DNA from: Cyanobacterium aponinum PCC 10605
GTDB taxonomy: Bacteria; Cyanobacteriota; Cyanobacteriia; Cyanobacteriales; Cyanobacteriaceae
Direction: 5' to 3'
Length of the DNA stretch: 64,000 nt
Assembly: GCF_000317675.1 (NCBI RefSeq)
Contig: NC_019776.1
Span: 2,852,001 to 2,916,000, forward strand
Shown piece by piece: positions 55,313 through 64,000 of the stretch (its first letter is position 1; every line of letters starts with the position of its first letter). The notes beneath the pieces are model-generated. The model was given only the letters and a program-made list of their open reading frames with translations, was not told the DNA's origin and ran no database searches. The position numbers and the translations under genes are program-made.

Positions 55313-56062
55313 ATGGGTAAAAATATTTTAGTTATTGGTGGAAATAAGGGCATTGGCGAAGGATTTGTTCATAAATTGATGTCTTACTCTGATGTAGAAA
55401 TTCTTTTTGTTACTTACCGTTGTCGTGAAACTGCCCAAAATTTGTTTAATCTTGTTGACCTATACCCCCAAAAAATTATTCCCCTTGAAGTTGATGTGAC
55501 CCAAGAAGGTGCGATCGCATCTTCTTCAAAAACAATCCAATCTCATGTGGATAAACTTCATTTAGTCATTAACTGTGTTGGTATTTTACACGAGGAAAAC
55601 TTATTTCCTGAAAAGAGTTTAAAACATATCAACTCCGATAATTTACTCCGCTACTTTCAAGTAAATACTATTCCTACTGCTTTATGGGCAAAACATCTCA
55701 TGCCCCTGTTTAAACATTCAGACAAGACTATTTTCGCTATTATTTCCGCAAAGGTAGGTAGTATTGAAGATAATCGCCTTGGCGGTTGGTATGGCTATCG
55801 TGCCTCTAAAGCGGCTTTAAATATGCTCATCAAAAATATTGCCATTGAATATAATCGGGTAGTCAAAAACACCACCGTGGTAGCCTTACACCCGGGTACA
55901 ACCGACACCAATTTATCGAAACCTTTTCAAGCAAATGTATCCCCAGAAAAATTATTTTCCGTTGAAAAATGCACTCAACAGTTATTATCCATAATCAATC
56001 ATCTCACCCCAGAAAATAACGGTCAATTTGTAAATTGGGATGGTAATATTTTGCCGTGGTGA
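55313..56062 (+). CDS. Short-chain dehydrogenase/reductase (C-factor-like)
   Basis: 249 residues. NAD(P)-binding GGNKGIGEG at 9-17, catalytic Ser145, and YRASK (Tyr162, Lys166). The closest shape is the CsgA/C-factor group of small SDRs. Substrate unknown. 59 bp upstream of hisH on the same strand, so possibly co-transcribed, with no obvious functional link. Confidence 0.87.
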   Translation: MGKNILVIGGNKGIGEGFVHKLMSYSDVEILFVTYRCRETAQNLFNLVDLYPQKIIPLEVDVTQEGAIASSSKTIQSHVDKLHLVINCVGILHEENLFPEKSLKHINSDNLLRYFQVNTIPTALWAKHLMPLFKHSDKTIFAIISAKVGSIEDNRLGGWYGYRASKAALNMLIKNIAIEYNRVVKNTTVVALHPGTTDTNLSKPFQANVSPEKLFSVEKCTQQLLSIINHLTPENNGQFVNWDGNILPW

Positions 56063-56121
56063 CACTGTATGCCTTCAAATTGTAAAATTTAGACTTAATT
56101 CCTTTTAAATTAGATACTTTC

Positions 56122-56745
56122 ATGACTAAAATTGCCGTAATAGACTATGATATGGGAAATTTACACTCCGCCTGTAAGGGGCTAGAAAAAGCAGGGGCAA
56201 ATCCTATTATTACTGATTCACCTCAAGTAATTGCCCAAGCTGATGGAGTGGTTTTACCCGGAGTAGGATCATTTGATCCAGCAATGCAACATCTGCAACA
56301 AAGAGACTTAGTAACACCGATTCAGAATTTTGTAAAAAGTGGTAAGCCTTTTTTGGGTATTTGCTTGGGATTACAGATTTTATTTGAGTCATCAGAAGAA
56401 GGTAAAGAGTCTGGTTTAGGTATTATTAAAGGTCAAGTTAAGCGTTTTCAATCTGAACCAGATTTAACAATTCCTCACATGGGATGGAACAATTTAGACT
56501 TAATTCAGGCAAATCACCCCCTTTGGAAAAATCTTCCTGTATCTCCTTACGTTTACTTTGTTCATTCTTATTTTGTTTCTCCTCGTGATTCTCAGGTTAT
56601 TGCCGCACAGGTTACTCATGGCTCACAAACTGTAACGGCTGCGATCGCATTTGAAAATATTATGGCCGTACAATTCCACCCAGAAAAATCATCTGATTAC
56701 GGATTACAAATTCTCACTAATTTTGTTGATTTTGTCAAAAAATAA
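56122..56745 (+). CDS. hisH: Imidazole glycerol phosphate synthase glutamine amidotransferase subunit
   Basis: Supplies ammonia from glutamine to HisF in histidine synthesis. 207 residues. Class I glutaminase triad: Cys81 in GICLGLQ, His186 and Glu188 in QFHPEKS. IAVIDYDMGNLHS and VVLPGVGSF are diagnostic. hisF is not adjacent. A MITE copy is inserted 2 bp after its stop codon, with the stop itself inside the target duplication. Confidence 0.97.
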   Translation: MTKIAVIDYDMGNLHSACKGLEKAGANPIITDSPQVIAQADGVVLPGVGSFDPAMQHLQQRDLVTPIQNFVKSGKPFLGICLGLQILFESSEEGKESGLGIIKGQVKRFQSEPDLTIPHMGWNNLDLIQANHPLWKNLPVSPYVYFVHSYFVSPRDSQVIAAQVTHGSQTVTAAIAFENIMAVQFHPEKSSDYGLQILTNFVDFVKK

Positions 56746-56747
56746 AT

Positions 56748-56935
56748 GGTTCTATCACTTCTCGTCGTGTAAATTATTAGTTAGGGTAGGCTGAAAGGCA
56801 AGAGGCAATAGGCAATAGGGGATTATTAAATAATAATTTATAAACTTTTAGTTTTTATTTTACTATAAACACTATTCAATAAAGGTTATGGAAGTTATTT
56901 TTTATTAATTTATCATAACCACACTCTGAAGAACC
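56748..56935. mobile_element. MITE copy 2 (188 bp), GGTTCT...AGAACC ends
   Basis: Flanked by exact 8-bp duplications AAATAAAT at 56740-56747 and 56936-56943. It shares nearly all sequence with copy 1 (1652-1836), differing in the number of GGCAAGA heptamers and a few bases. Non-coding. The insertion did not damage hisH because the stop codon is preserved by the duplication. Confidence 0.9.
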
Positions 56936-57049
56936 AAATAAATTGAGGAGGAATTAGGAATAAAATTTTGGAATTATGATCATAAAAATAAAGAAGAGAA
57001 CTCAATTATAATTCATCTAAAATAGAAGAAAAACTAACTTCAAAAGAAA

Positions 57050-57457
57050 ATGAAGAATTTTAGCAAGATTTGTTGTGTATTTTTTATTTTATTGAGTAGT
57101 AATTTTTCTGATAAAAAAGCGTCGGCACAAATTCAATCAACTCCTTCTGAAAATCTCCTCAGAAATCGCTACTATTTCAAACTAGGATTACAACAAGTAG
57201 ATAATATTTGCCAGTCTTTCACCAGTTCCAGTCTTAAAAATGATTGTAATAAAATATTGAGTGAAACTACTTTTTTTGATCCTGATGCGGTTTTTTTCTG
57301 CGAACAAAAATTTAATATATCTTCTCGAACTATCACTTGCTTTAAATATATTCAAGATAAATTCTATGTAGAATCAGAATTAAAAGACTGTGGAAACTCC
57401 ATGAATTATTCTAATATTTTTAAATGTTTAAGCAAAAAAGGAAGACCATACATTTAA
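57050..57457 (+). CDS. Small secreted cysteine-containing protein, unknown function
   Basis: 135 residues with a signal peptide (hydrophobic core 6-17, probable cleavage after KASA). The mature part holds six Cys (NICQSF, NDCNKI, FFCEQK, ITCFKY, KDCGNS, FKCLSK), spaced to form three disulfides, suggesting a periplasmic fold. No family recognised. Preceded by the MITE and followed by repeats, so it may be lineage-specific. Confidence 0.6.
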   Translation: MKNFSKICCVFFILLSSNFSDKKASAQIQSTPSENLLRNRYYFKLGLQQVDNICQSFTSSSLKNDCNKILSETTFFDPDAVFFCEQKFNISSRTITCFKYIQDKFYVESELKDCGNSMNYSNIFKCLSKKGRPYI

Positions 57458-57710
57458 TTAACCTGAGTTTGGGATAAATTTTCATTTATGAGTGATGGCA
57501 AAAAGGGCAAGGGGCAAACCCCCCTTTATCCCCCCTCGAGAGGGGGGAGGGCAAAGGTAAATAGTGAATAGTTGATAATTACTGGTTACTCGTTACTCGT
57601 TACTTTCTTCTAAAACCTGAAACCTGAAACCTGAAACCTGAAACCTTATCCCCCTATCCCCAACACCTGACACCTACCCTTAAACGAACTGAGGTTAAAT
57701 ACCTAAACTC
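57458..57710. repeat. 253-bp composite repeat spacer
   Basis: AACCTGAGTTTGGGATAAAT repeat (57467), GGGCAAACCCCCCTTT...CTCGAG block (57513), TTACTCG units (57586), CCTGAAA x4-5 (57612-57642), and ACGAACTGAGGTTAAAT (57684). Confidence 0.8.
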
Positions 57711-60290
57711 CTAGGATTCTAGTTTAATTTTAACGGGACTGACTTTCCAGATTTCATCGCAATATTCTTTAATGGTGCGATCGCTCGAAAATTTACCCAT
57801 TCTGGCACTATTGAGTATAGCCATTCTCGTCCATTTTTCTTGATCTCTGTAAGTTATCGCAACTTGTTTTTGACATTCAATATAGGAGTGATAGTCTGCC
57901 ATTAGCATATAAGGATCATCATATAAGAGTTGATCGACAATAGGCTTAAATAGTTCGGTGTTACCGTGACTAAATGTACCATCTTTAATGCGATCAATTA
58001 CATCCCGTAATTCTTGATTTTGTTCATAGTAAGAGTGGGGATTATAACCTTCTGCTTTACGACGATAGACTTCTTCGGCGGTTAAACCAAAGAGGAAGAA
58101 ATTTTCTGCACCCGCTTCTTCTCGAATTTCAATATTAGCACCATCTAAAGTACCAATAGTTAACGCCCCATTCATGGCAAATTTCATATTACCAGTTCCT
58201 GAAGCCTCTTTTCCTGCGGTGGAAACCTGTTCTGATAAGTCGGCGGCAGGGTAGATTTTTTGTCCCAGAGAAACGTTAAAGTTAGGTAAGAAAATTACTT
58301 TTAAGCGTCCTCGCACATCAGGATCAGAGTTAACAACTTCTGCGACACTGTTAACTAATTTAATAATTAATTTCGCCATAAAGTAGCCCGGAGCCGCTTT
58401 TCCGCCAAAAATGAAGGTGCGAGGGTAAATATCAGCGTCTGGGTTGCGTTTAATGCGGTTATAGAGGTCAATTATATGCAATACCATCAAGTGTTGACGT
58501 TTATATTCATGAATGCGTTTCACTTGTACATCAAAGATGGAATTAACATCGACTTCGATACCTAATTTTTTGAAAATGTGTTCTGCTAAACGTTGTTTAT
58601 TAGCTTTTTTGATTTCCCGCCATTCACTGCAAAATTGTGCATCATCAACAAATTTTTCTAGTTGACGCATTTGGTTTAAGTCTTTTAACCAACCATCACC
58701 AATTTTTGAGGTAATTAGTTTAGATAAGAGGGGGTTACTGAGTAAAATCCAACGACGGGGGGTAACTCCATTGGTTTTGTTAAAGAATTTTTCGGGCCAC
58801 AAGAAAGCAAAAGCGCGTAGAGTGTCTTGTTTTAACAACTCTGTATGTAAGGCGGCAACACCATTAATGGCGTGACTTCCTACACAAGCTAGGTGTGCCA
58901 TGCGGACTTTTTTATCTTCTCCTTCTTCAATTAAGGATACTTGATCGATAATTTCATGGTTTTCATGATACCAAGAACGTACATTTTCGAGGAAAAGATG
59001 ATTGATATGGTAAATAATCTCCATGTGACGAGGTAGAAGTTTTTCCATGAGATTAACAGACCATTTTTCCAATGCTTCTGGCATCAGGGTATGGTTAGTA
59101 TAAGAAAGGGTTTTTTGAGTAATATCCCATGCTTGTGTCCATTCCATACCGTGTTCATCTATTAAAAGACGCATTAATTCAGCAACGGCGATGGCTGGAT
59201 GAGTATCATTAAGTTGAATGGCAAAGCGTTCGTGGAAGTTGTCTAAACTGGTGTTGTTACGTAGATGTAAGCGAATTAGGTCTTGCAAAGATGCAGAGAC
59301 AAAAAAGTATTGTTGTGCTAGTCTTAATTCTTTCCCTGCGGGGGTGTTATCGTTGGGGTAAAGAACTTTGGAAATAGTTTCTGAGTTGATTTTTTCTTCA
59401 ACGGCGCGATCGTAGTTTCCTGCGTTAAAGGCTTCAAAGTTAAAGGCTTCACTCGCTTCTGCTTTCCACAATCTTAAGGGGTTAACGGTATTGGTTTTGT
59501 AACCCGGCACGGGAGTATCATGGGGAATAGCGACAACGGTACGATCAGGAATCCAAGATACCCTATACTGTCCTTTACTGTCGTGATAACCTTGAGTATG
59601 GCCACCGAGTTTGATTTCTACGGTTTCATCGGGACGTGGTAATTCCCAAGGGTTGCCAAATCTTAACCAGTTATCAGGAATTTCTGCTTGCCAACCATCT
59701 CTAATTAATTGGTAAAAAATGCCGAATTCATAACGAATCCCGTAACCAATAGCGGGAATTTCCAAAGAAGCCAGAGAATCTAAGAAACAAGCCGCTAATC
59801 TTCCTAAACCACCGTTTCCTAATCCGGGGTCTGGTTCTTGTTCTAATAATTCCTCTAAGTCTAGTCCTAATTCTTTTAATACTTCTTCGATTTCTTGATA
59901 AATGTCGAGATTAACTAAATTATTGCCTAGGTGACGACCCATCAAAAATTCTGCGGATAGATAACACACTATTTTGGTGCGATTTTTTTTGTAGGTATCT
60001 GTTGTTTTTAAGAAGCGGTGTAGTAATCTATCTCTTATGGTATAAGCTAAAGCGACGTAATAGTCGTAATTACTAGCATCAGAACGATTTATGCCCTGAA
60101 TATAAAATAAGTTGTCCAAAAACGCTCTTTTCAAGGTTTCTGAACTCATCCCGGTGCGATCGTCCTCTACTCTTATCGTAGGTTCTTCTTTTGCAGAATT
60201 GTTACGAAATAGACCGGATGTGGTTTTCTTAATCATACTTAATTGATTTTCAATACTCTCTATACTCTTTAGGTTATATGATTTTCTCAC
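57711..60290 (-). CDS. glgP: Glycogen phosphorylase
   Basis: Phosphorolysis of alpha-1,4 glucan to glucose-1-phosphate, using PLP. 859 residues. The PLP Lys703 is in SGTGNMKFAMNGALTIGTLDGAN, the most conserved block of the family. Also GNGGLGRLAACFLDSLASL and RIHEYKRQHL. An N-terminal extension of about 30 residues precedes the core. It has its own transcription unit between repeat spacers. Cyanobacteria usually carry two paralogues. Confidence 0.98.
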   Translation of the reverse strand: MRKSYNLKSIESIENQLSMIKKTTSGLFRNNSAKEEPTIRVEDDRTGMSSETLKRAFLDNLFYIQGINRSDASNYDYYVALAYTIRDRLLHRFLKTTDTYKKNRTKIVCYLSAEFLMGRHLGNNLVNLDIYQEIEEVLKELGLDLEELLEQEPDPGLGNGGLGRLAACFLDSLASLEIPAIGYGIRYEFGIFYQLIRDGWQAEIPDNWLRFGNPWELPRPDETVEIKLGGHTQGYHDSKGQYRVSWIPDRTVVAIPHDTPVPGYKTNTVNPLRLWKAEASEAFNFEAFNAGNYDRAVEEKINSETISKVLYPNDNTPAGKELRLAQQYFFVSASLQDLIRLHLRNNTSLDNFHERFAIQLNDTHPAIAVAELMRLLIDEHGMEWTQAWDITQKTLSYTNHTLMPEALEKWSVNLMEKLLPRHMEIIYHINHLFLENVRSWYHENHEIIDQVSLIEEGEDKKVRMAHLACVGSHAINGVAALHTELLKQDTLRAFAFLWPEKFFNKTNGVTPRRWILLSNPLLSKLITSKIGDGWLKDLNQMRQLEKFVDDAQFCSEWREIKKANKQRLAEHIFKKLGIEVDVNSIFDVQVKRIHEYKRQHLMVLHIIDLYNRIKRNPDADIYPRTFIFGGKAAPGYFMAKLIIKLVNSVAEVVNSDPDVRGRLKVIFLPNFNVSLGQKIYPAADLSEQVSTAGKEASGTGNMKFAMNGALTIGTLDGANIEIREEAGAENFFLFGLTAEEVYRRKAEGYNPHSYYEQNQELRDVIDRIKDGTFSHGNTELFKPIVDQLLYDDPYMLMADYHSYIECQKQVAITYRDQEKWTRMAILNSARMGKFSSDRTIKEYCDEIWKVSPVKIKLES

Positions 60291-60431
60291 AATTAGAATA
60301 TTTTTTTTCTTCTATTTAACTTCTGTAAGTCAAGATTACCCTACATTTGTTGTTATGTACTTTCAATCGTATATTTTTGTTGGTAAAAACCTTAAAATAA
60401 CTTTATATTTATTAACATAGCGTCACTATTT

Positions 60432-61247
60432 TTAATCTTGTAAGATGTTAAGCTCTTGCGGTTGGCTTTCGATATAATCTTTTTTTTCAATAATTTTTCG
60501 TAGGTTTTTAATTCTATTTTGGGGAGATGGGTGACTTGAGAAAAAGGACAGTTTATTTGAATTATTTTCTTTCTTTTCTAAAGTTTCAAAAAATGCGATC
60601 GCACCTCCTACATGACCATAATATTTATTTAAAATATCTAATCCAAATTCATCTGCTTTCATTTCTTGTCTTTGAGAATATTGAGTATTAATAATAACAT
60701 TAGCAAGATCAACTCCAGAACTAAAAATATCTAAATCACCAATAATTGAACTAATTATTAATTTAAATAAGAGCATATTTCCCAAACTTCTTAAATGGTC
60801 TCGATGGGCAAAATGTCCTATTTCATGACCTAAAATCATTACCAATTCATTTTCTGATTTTAATTCTTTTAATAATCCTTCATAAACTACAATCTTATTC
60901 CCGGGTATAGCTAAGGCATTGACTGTATTTTCAGGAACATAAATAACTTCATAATTTCTTTTTACATTATTTTTATTAGGTAATAATGTTTCGATTTCAT
61001 CAACAAGCACATTTAGTTGTTGAGAGATATTTGAGTTTTCTTTTTCAGGGGCAATTTGTTCAATAATTAAATTACCTATTTTTTCCTCAACTTCAAGGGG
61101 AACTAAATAAATCAGTTGGTTAAATAAATAAAAAATTAAGAAAATTAAAAAAGTTAATGTTCCCCCAAATAGAAAAAATATTGTTAATAATTGACGCTTA
61201 TTTGGTTCAGGATTTTTATTCTCAATAATGGGGGATTTAAAAGACAT
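60432..61247 (-). CDS. M48-family zinc metalloprotease
   Basis: 271 residues. One N-terminal membrane helix (about 21-47), then an extracytoplasmic or lumenal peptidase domain with HEIGH (His141, Glu142, His145) and a downstream zinc ligand in QEMKADEFGLDIL. Loss of the extra helices of HtpX suggests a BepA/Oma1-like or plain M48 protease involved in envelope quality control. rsmE ends 25 bp upstream of its start, so the pair may be co-transcribed. Confidence 0.88.
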   Translation of the reverse strand: MSFKSPIIENKNPEPNKRQLLTIFFLFGGTLTFLIFLIFYLFNQLIYLVPLEVEEKIGNLIIEQIAPEKENSNISQQLNVLVDEIETLLPNKNNVKRNYEVIYVPENTVNALAIPGNKIVVYEGLLKELKSENELVMILGHEIGHFAHRDHLRSLGNMLLFKLIISSIIGDLDIFSSGVDLANVIINTQYSQRQEMKADEFGLDILNKYYGHVGGAIAFFETLEKKENNSNKLSFFSSHPSPQNRIKNLRKIIEKKDYIESQPQELNILQD

Positions 61248-61272
61248 TTTATCTTAATAATCTTAAGAGTAG

Positions 61273-62031
61273 CTATTCTGATTTTAGCTCAAATATTTCA
61301 CTGTAAGAAGCAACTAAAGCCATTACCATAATTGGGGCAGTAATCGCCCTTAAAATTCTTTTTCCTAAAGACACCTCTTGAAAACCAGATGCGATCGCAT
61401 TTTCTATTTCCTTAGGAGTCCAACCTCCTTCACAACCAGTGGCAATAATTATTTCTGAGGGAGGATTATCTTGAAAATCTTGTTGACAAAACTCCATTAA
61501 ATGAGGGGCGTTACTCCGGGCGGAAGCAATATATTTTGGGTTATTATTTAGTTTAAATTGCTCAAATAGCACTTTTATAGGCATTGGTTCAGCAATATAG
61601 GGCAAAATTTGTCTTTCTGACTGTTCAACCGCTTCTAAGGCAATTTTTCGCCATCTTTCTAATTTATTTTCCTTTGGTTTTAATAAAGTGCGATCGCTTA
61701 TAGCAGGGTATAATTTAGTAACCCCTAACTCTGTAGTGCAACGAATAATATCTTCAAAACCGCTACCCTTTGGCAAAGCCACAATCAAACTCACCGCCGT
61801 AGTTAACTCCCTATTTTCCCGAAAAGATGTAACAATTTCGTTACCAGTCACCGTTAATTTTACCTGCCAACAATTACCCCTACCATCCATAGCAATAAAA
61901 TCATCACCACTATTTAACCGCACTACCCTACGTAAATAATGCTCTTGATCTGATTTTAAGATGATACAATTACCTTGTTTCTGTTGAGGGTCAATAACTA
62001 AACGATACAAATGAAAATCCTTCCATAACAA
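61273..62031 (-). CDS. rsmE: 16S rRNA (uracil1498-N3)-methyltransferase
   Basis: SPOUT-fold methylase of the 30S subunit. 252 residues. EIIIATGCEGGWTPKEIENAIASGFQEVSLGKRILRAITAPI is the SAM-binding knot signature (usually GPEGG; here GCEGG), and FHLYRLVIDPQQK with HYLRRVVRL the RNA-binding N-domain. Upstream on the minus strand it is preceded by a repeat-bearing spacer. 25 bp before the M48 gene. Confidence 0.93.
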   Translation of the reverse strand: MLWKDFHLYRLVIDPQQKQGNCIILKSDQEHYLRRVVRLNSGDDFIAMDGRGNCWQVKLTVTGNEIVTSFRENRELTTAVSLIVALPKGSGFEDIIRCTTELGVTKLYPAISDRTLLKPKENKLERWRKIALEAVEQSERQILPYIAEPMPIKVLFEQFKLNNNPKYIASARSNAPHLMEFCQQDFQDNPPSEIIIATGCEGGWTPKEIENAIASGFQEVSLGKRILRAITAPIMVMALVASYSEIFELKSE

Positions 62032-62246
62032 GCCAAAAAACTACTCTATCTTAACCTGAGTTCGGGATAAATTTTTTTGGTTGCGGTAAGAAAAAAGTAG
62101 AAATAATTTGAGTAATTATTGAACAACTAGACTAAAGGGTCAAAAATTATAGCTTAATTAACAAAAGCCTTACAAAACAGAAGACAAAACGATGATACAT
62201 TAAGAGATTGTATTTAATCAATTACTTATTTTCAGGCATATATAAA
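62032..62246. promoter_or_regulatory. Divergent promoter region of rsmE and chlM
   Basis: Contains an AACCTGAGTTCGGGATAAATTTT-family repeat (62051). No other structure recognised. Both promoters must lie here. Confidence 0.5.
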
Positions 62247-62945
62247 ATGGTCAATACGACAAAAAAAACCATAGACGATAAAACCGTTGTCAAAGAATAT
62301 TTTAACGCCACCGGTTTCGAGCGCTGGCGTAATATTTACGGCGAAGGAAAAGTTAATAAAGTGCAATTAGACATCCGCCAAGGGCATCAACAAACCATTG
62401 ACACCGTTGTTAGTTGGCTTAAAGATGACGGTAACTTATCTCAACTCTCAATTTGTGACGCAGGATGTGGAGTCGGAAGTTTAACCCTTCCCCTTGCCCA
62501 AGAAGGTGCAACAGTTTACGCTAGCGATATTTCCGCCAAAATGGTAGGAGAAGCCGCAGAAAGAATTAAACAAGTGATGAAAAATCCCCGCAATATTAGA
62601 TTGGGGGTGCAAGATTTAGAATCTATTAGGGGAAGTTATGACACGGTTATCTGTTTAGATGTTCTCATTCACTATCCCACAGAAGATGCCGCAAAAATGA
62701 TTAATCACCTATCATCCCTAACAAAATCTCGATTGATTCTTAGCTTTGCTCCTAAAACTTTCTTTCTGACTCTATTAAAACGCATTGGTGAATTTTTCCC
62801 TGGCCCCAGCAAGACAACCCGTGCCTATCAACATAAAGAGGAAGATATTGTTAAAATCCTTCAAGATAACGGCTTTCAAATTAAACGCACTGGTATGACG
62901 AGTACAAGTTTTTATTATTCTCGCATTTTAGAGGCAGTCAGATAA
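62247..62945 (+). CDS. chlM: Mg-protoporphyrin IX methyltransferase
   Basis: Methylates Mg-protoporphyrin IX in chlorophyll synthesis. Start chosen at 62247 (MVNTTKKTIDDK); the 13 codons upstream are AT-rich and lack the conserved N-terminus. KEYFNATGFERWRNIYG is the family's opening, SICDAGCGVGSLTLPLAQEGATVYASDIS the SAM-binding motif, and VICLDVLIHYP a later motif. 232 residues, matching the family. Confidence 0.96.
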   Translation: MVNTTKKTIDDKTVVKEYFNATGFERWRNIYGEGKVNKVQLDIRQGHQQTIDTVVSWLKDDGNLSQLSICDAGCGVGSLTLPLAQEGATVYASDISAKMVGEAAERIKQVMKNPRNIRLGVQDLESIRGSYDTVICLDVLIHYPTEDAAKMINHLSSLTKSRLILSFAPKTFFLTLLKRIGEFFPGPSKTTRAYQHKEEDIVKILQDNGFQIKRTGMTSTSFYYSRILEAVR

Positions 62946-63145
62946 TTTTACTGGAACTCACTTCAGTTCGATATAAGAATATCTGCTAAACGGTAGGTAT
63001 TCGGTAAAACAAACTAAATAAGAGACGATTTAACAAATGATTGTGGGTTGAATAGTATTCAACCCCTACGGAAAATTCTATCATCAAAGCGATGACATTG
63101 AAAAATGATATTGACAACTTTTAAGGCAAGTGTTACATTAAAGTT
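62946..63145. other. Spacer upstream of the MerR-like/VWA pair
   Basis: Begins with a CACTTCAGTTCGATATAAGAATATC repeat relative (62957). Otherwise promoter region. A TTGACA-like box at 63111 lies about 35 bp before the start codon. Confidence 0.5.
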
Positions 63146-63856
63146 ATGGATTTAGAAACATTAGAAAATAACCATCAAGAATGGTTAATTGATGAATTTG
63201 TGGAGGTAGCTAATCGATTATTACCTCTTTATCTTCCTGATATTAAAGGTAATAGCAAAGTTAAAGAAGAAATTAACACTCGCCTAGTGCGCAGTTACAC
63301 CAGTCAAAGGTTGATGGATGAGCCTATTCGCCAAAATCGTTATGCTTTTTATCGTTATCGTCATCTCTTGCAGTTATTGTTGATTAAACGTTTACTCAGT
63401 GATGGTATCGGCACAACAGCAATTAATGATTTACTTACCTCGAAAACTAACGAGGAGTTAAAAAGTTTATTAATCGGAGGTATTTCTCTTAATCTTACTA
63501 CGGCTCATCCCCCGTTACAATCAATCCACAATTCAACTAATTCCGCTTTGGATTTTCTCGCTGATTTAAAAGGAAAAAGAAGTCAATCACCATCAACTAT
63601 CAGAGGTAACGTTAAACAAAAAAGCCAGTCATCACCCGCACCGAATCAAGATACCATGTCTGCGTTAGATGAGACTTATAATCATCAAAATTTATTAGAT
63701 AAGGAAGAGAGTTGGACTCGTTTAAGGATTTTAGATGGTTTGGAGTTACATATTCGTGATGATTTTGTTTATCCCAATAGTCTTAAAGAGCGAGAATCTT
63801 TAATAGAACTTTTCCGCAATATTTTAAGTAAATTCTTCAAAAGGAGACAGTTATGA
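63146..63856 (+). CDS. MerR-like helix-turn-helix protein
   Basis: 236 residues. RLVRSYTSQRLMDEPIRQNRYAFYRYRHLLQLLLIKRLLSDGIGTTAINDLL resembles a MerR winged-helix domain (R-x-Y, GL-like DEPI, RYRHLLQLLLI). The middle is a disordered Ser/Gln/Pro-rich linker (about 145-180), and the end (RLRILDGLELHIRDDF) may bind an effector or partner. Its stop overlaps the ATG of the next gene by 4 bp (ATGA, 63853-63856), so it is coupled to the VWA protein. Probably regulates or assembles with it. Confidence 0.65.
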   Translation: MDLETLENNHQEWLIDEFVEVANRLLPLYLPDIKGNSKVKEEINTRLVRSYTSQRLMDEPIRQNRYAFYRYRHLLQLLLIKRLLSDGIGTTAINDLLTSKTNEELKSLLIGGISLNLTTAHPPLQSIHNSTNSALDFLADLKGKRSQSPSTIRGNVKQKSQSSPAPNQDTMSALDETYNHQNLLDKEESWTRLRILDGLELHIRDDFVYPNSLKERESLIELFRNILSKFFKRRQL

Positions 63857-64000
63857 GCATTATCAAACCTCAAGTACAATTTATCTGTTTAAGGGATGCT
63901 ATTGCTTCTGATAGCGTTACTAATCTCGATGTGATTGTCAGAATCACCATACCAGAAATCCAGACTAATCGACAACGCCCTCCCCTTAATTTAGGGTTGG
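63853..64000 (+). CDS. VWA-domain protein, N-terminus only
   Basis: Begins MSIIKPQVQFICLRDAIASDSV and continues to the window edge as IVRITIPEIQTNRQRPPLNLGL. This leader, before a metal-ion-dependent adhesion (MIDAS) segment, is typical of cyanobacterial VWA proteins that follow a MerR-like gene. The DxSxS motif lies outside the window, so the VWA call is inference. Translationally coupled to the gene upstream. Confidence 0.55.
   Translation, partial: MSIIKPQVQFICLRDAIASDSVTNLDVIVRITIPEIQTNRQRPPLNLGL

Overview
The window is chromosomal DNA from a cyanobacterium with an AT-rich genome. Evidence: a complete photosystem II D1 gene (psbA), chlM (Mg-protoporphyrin methyltransferase), a plant-type ferredoxin, the cyanobacterial families DUF3134, DUF2996, DUF3352 and PAP/fibrillin, and more than twenty copies of the HIP1 octamer GCGATCGC. 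Composition, HIP1 density and heptamer-rich spacers would suit a Geminocystis/Cyanobacterium-type unicellular strain, but that placement is an inference. I saw no tRNA, rRNA or CRISPR array.

Layout. 1-2870 is a graveyard of mobile DNA: an internally deleted IS701-type transposase, five 20-bp tandem repeats, and a DDE transposase with two in-frame stops that is split by a 185-bp MITE. 2878-7006 holds core genes (hemF, an ABC ATPase, a PD-(D/E)XK-like protein, trhO, prxQ). 7198-11947 is accessory: a NYN-domain protein, a J-domain/HNH-like gene pair and a TnpB-only IS605-type element next to sbcC (11986-15009). 15512-27121 carries metabolic and envelope genes (SSADH, HDAC-like, DUF3352, MltA, solute-binding lipoprotein, dTMP kinase) and a toxin-antitoxin pair whose toxin is frameshifted. 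27451-29030 holds an EbsA-like gene and psbA. 29157-33879 is a second accessory block: Uma2, a possibly frameshifted gene, remnants that look like a decayed restriction-modification system, and a truncated dynamin-like GTPase. 34194-38389 is the phosphate operon pstSCAB with a clear Pho box. 39225-64000 is mostly core metabolism: a C-DES-like lyase, an M20 amidohydrolase, clpP, a PlsY-like/PEP-synthase-like fusion, cobS, an ArsR regulator, petF, hisD, a B12 radical-SAM protein, an SDR, hisH, glgP, an M48 protease, rsmE, chlM, and a MerR-like/VWA pair cut by the window edge.

How it fits together. Most core genes stand alone with their own spacers, as is usual in cyanobacteria. Clear co-transcribed units are pstSCAB, the antitoxin/PIN pair, the J-domain/HNH pair, the putative restriction remnant and the MerR/VWA pair. 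Spacers are loaded with dispersed repeats: heptanucleotide tandem repeats (STRR-type), a 20-bp palindrome, and a new-looking MITE with GGYTCT ends and 8-bp target duplications. The most interesting items are the MITE family, the decayed restriction-modification block, the J-domain/HNH operon, the acyltransferase/PEP-synthase fusion, and the 20-bp repeat array.
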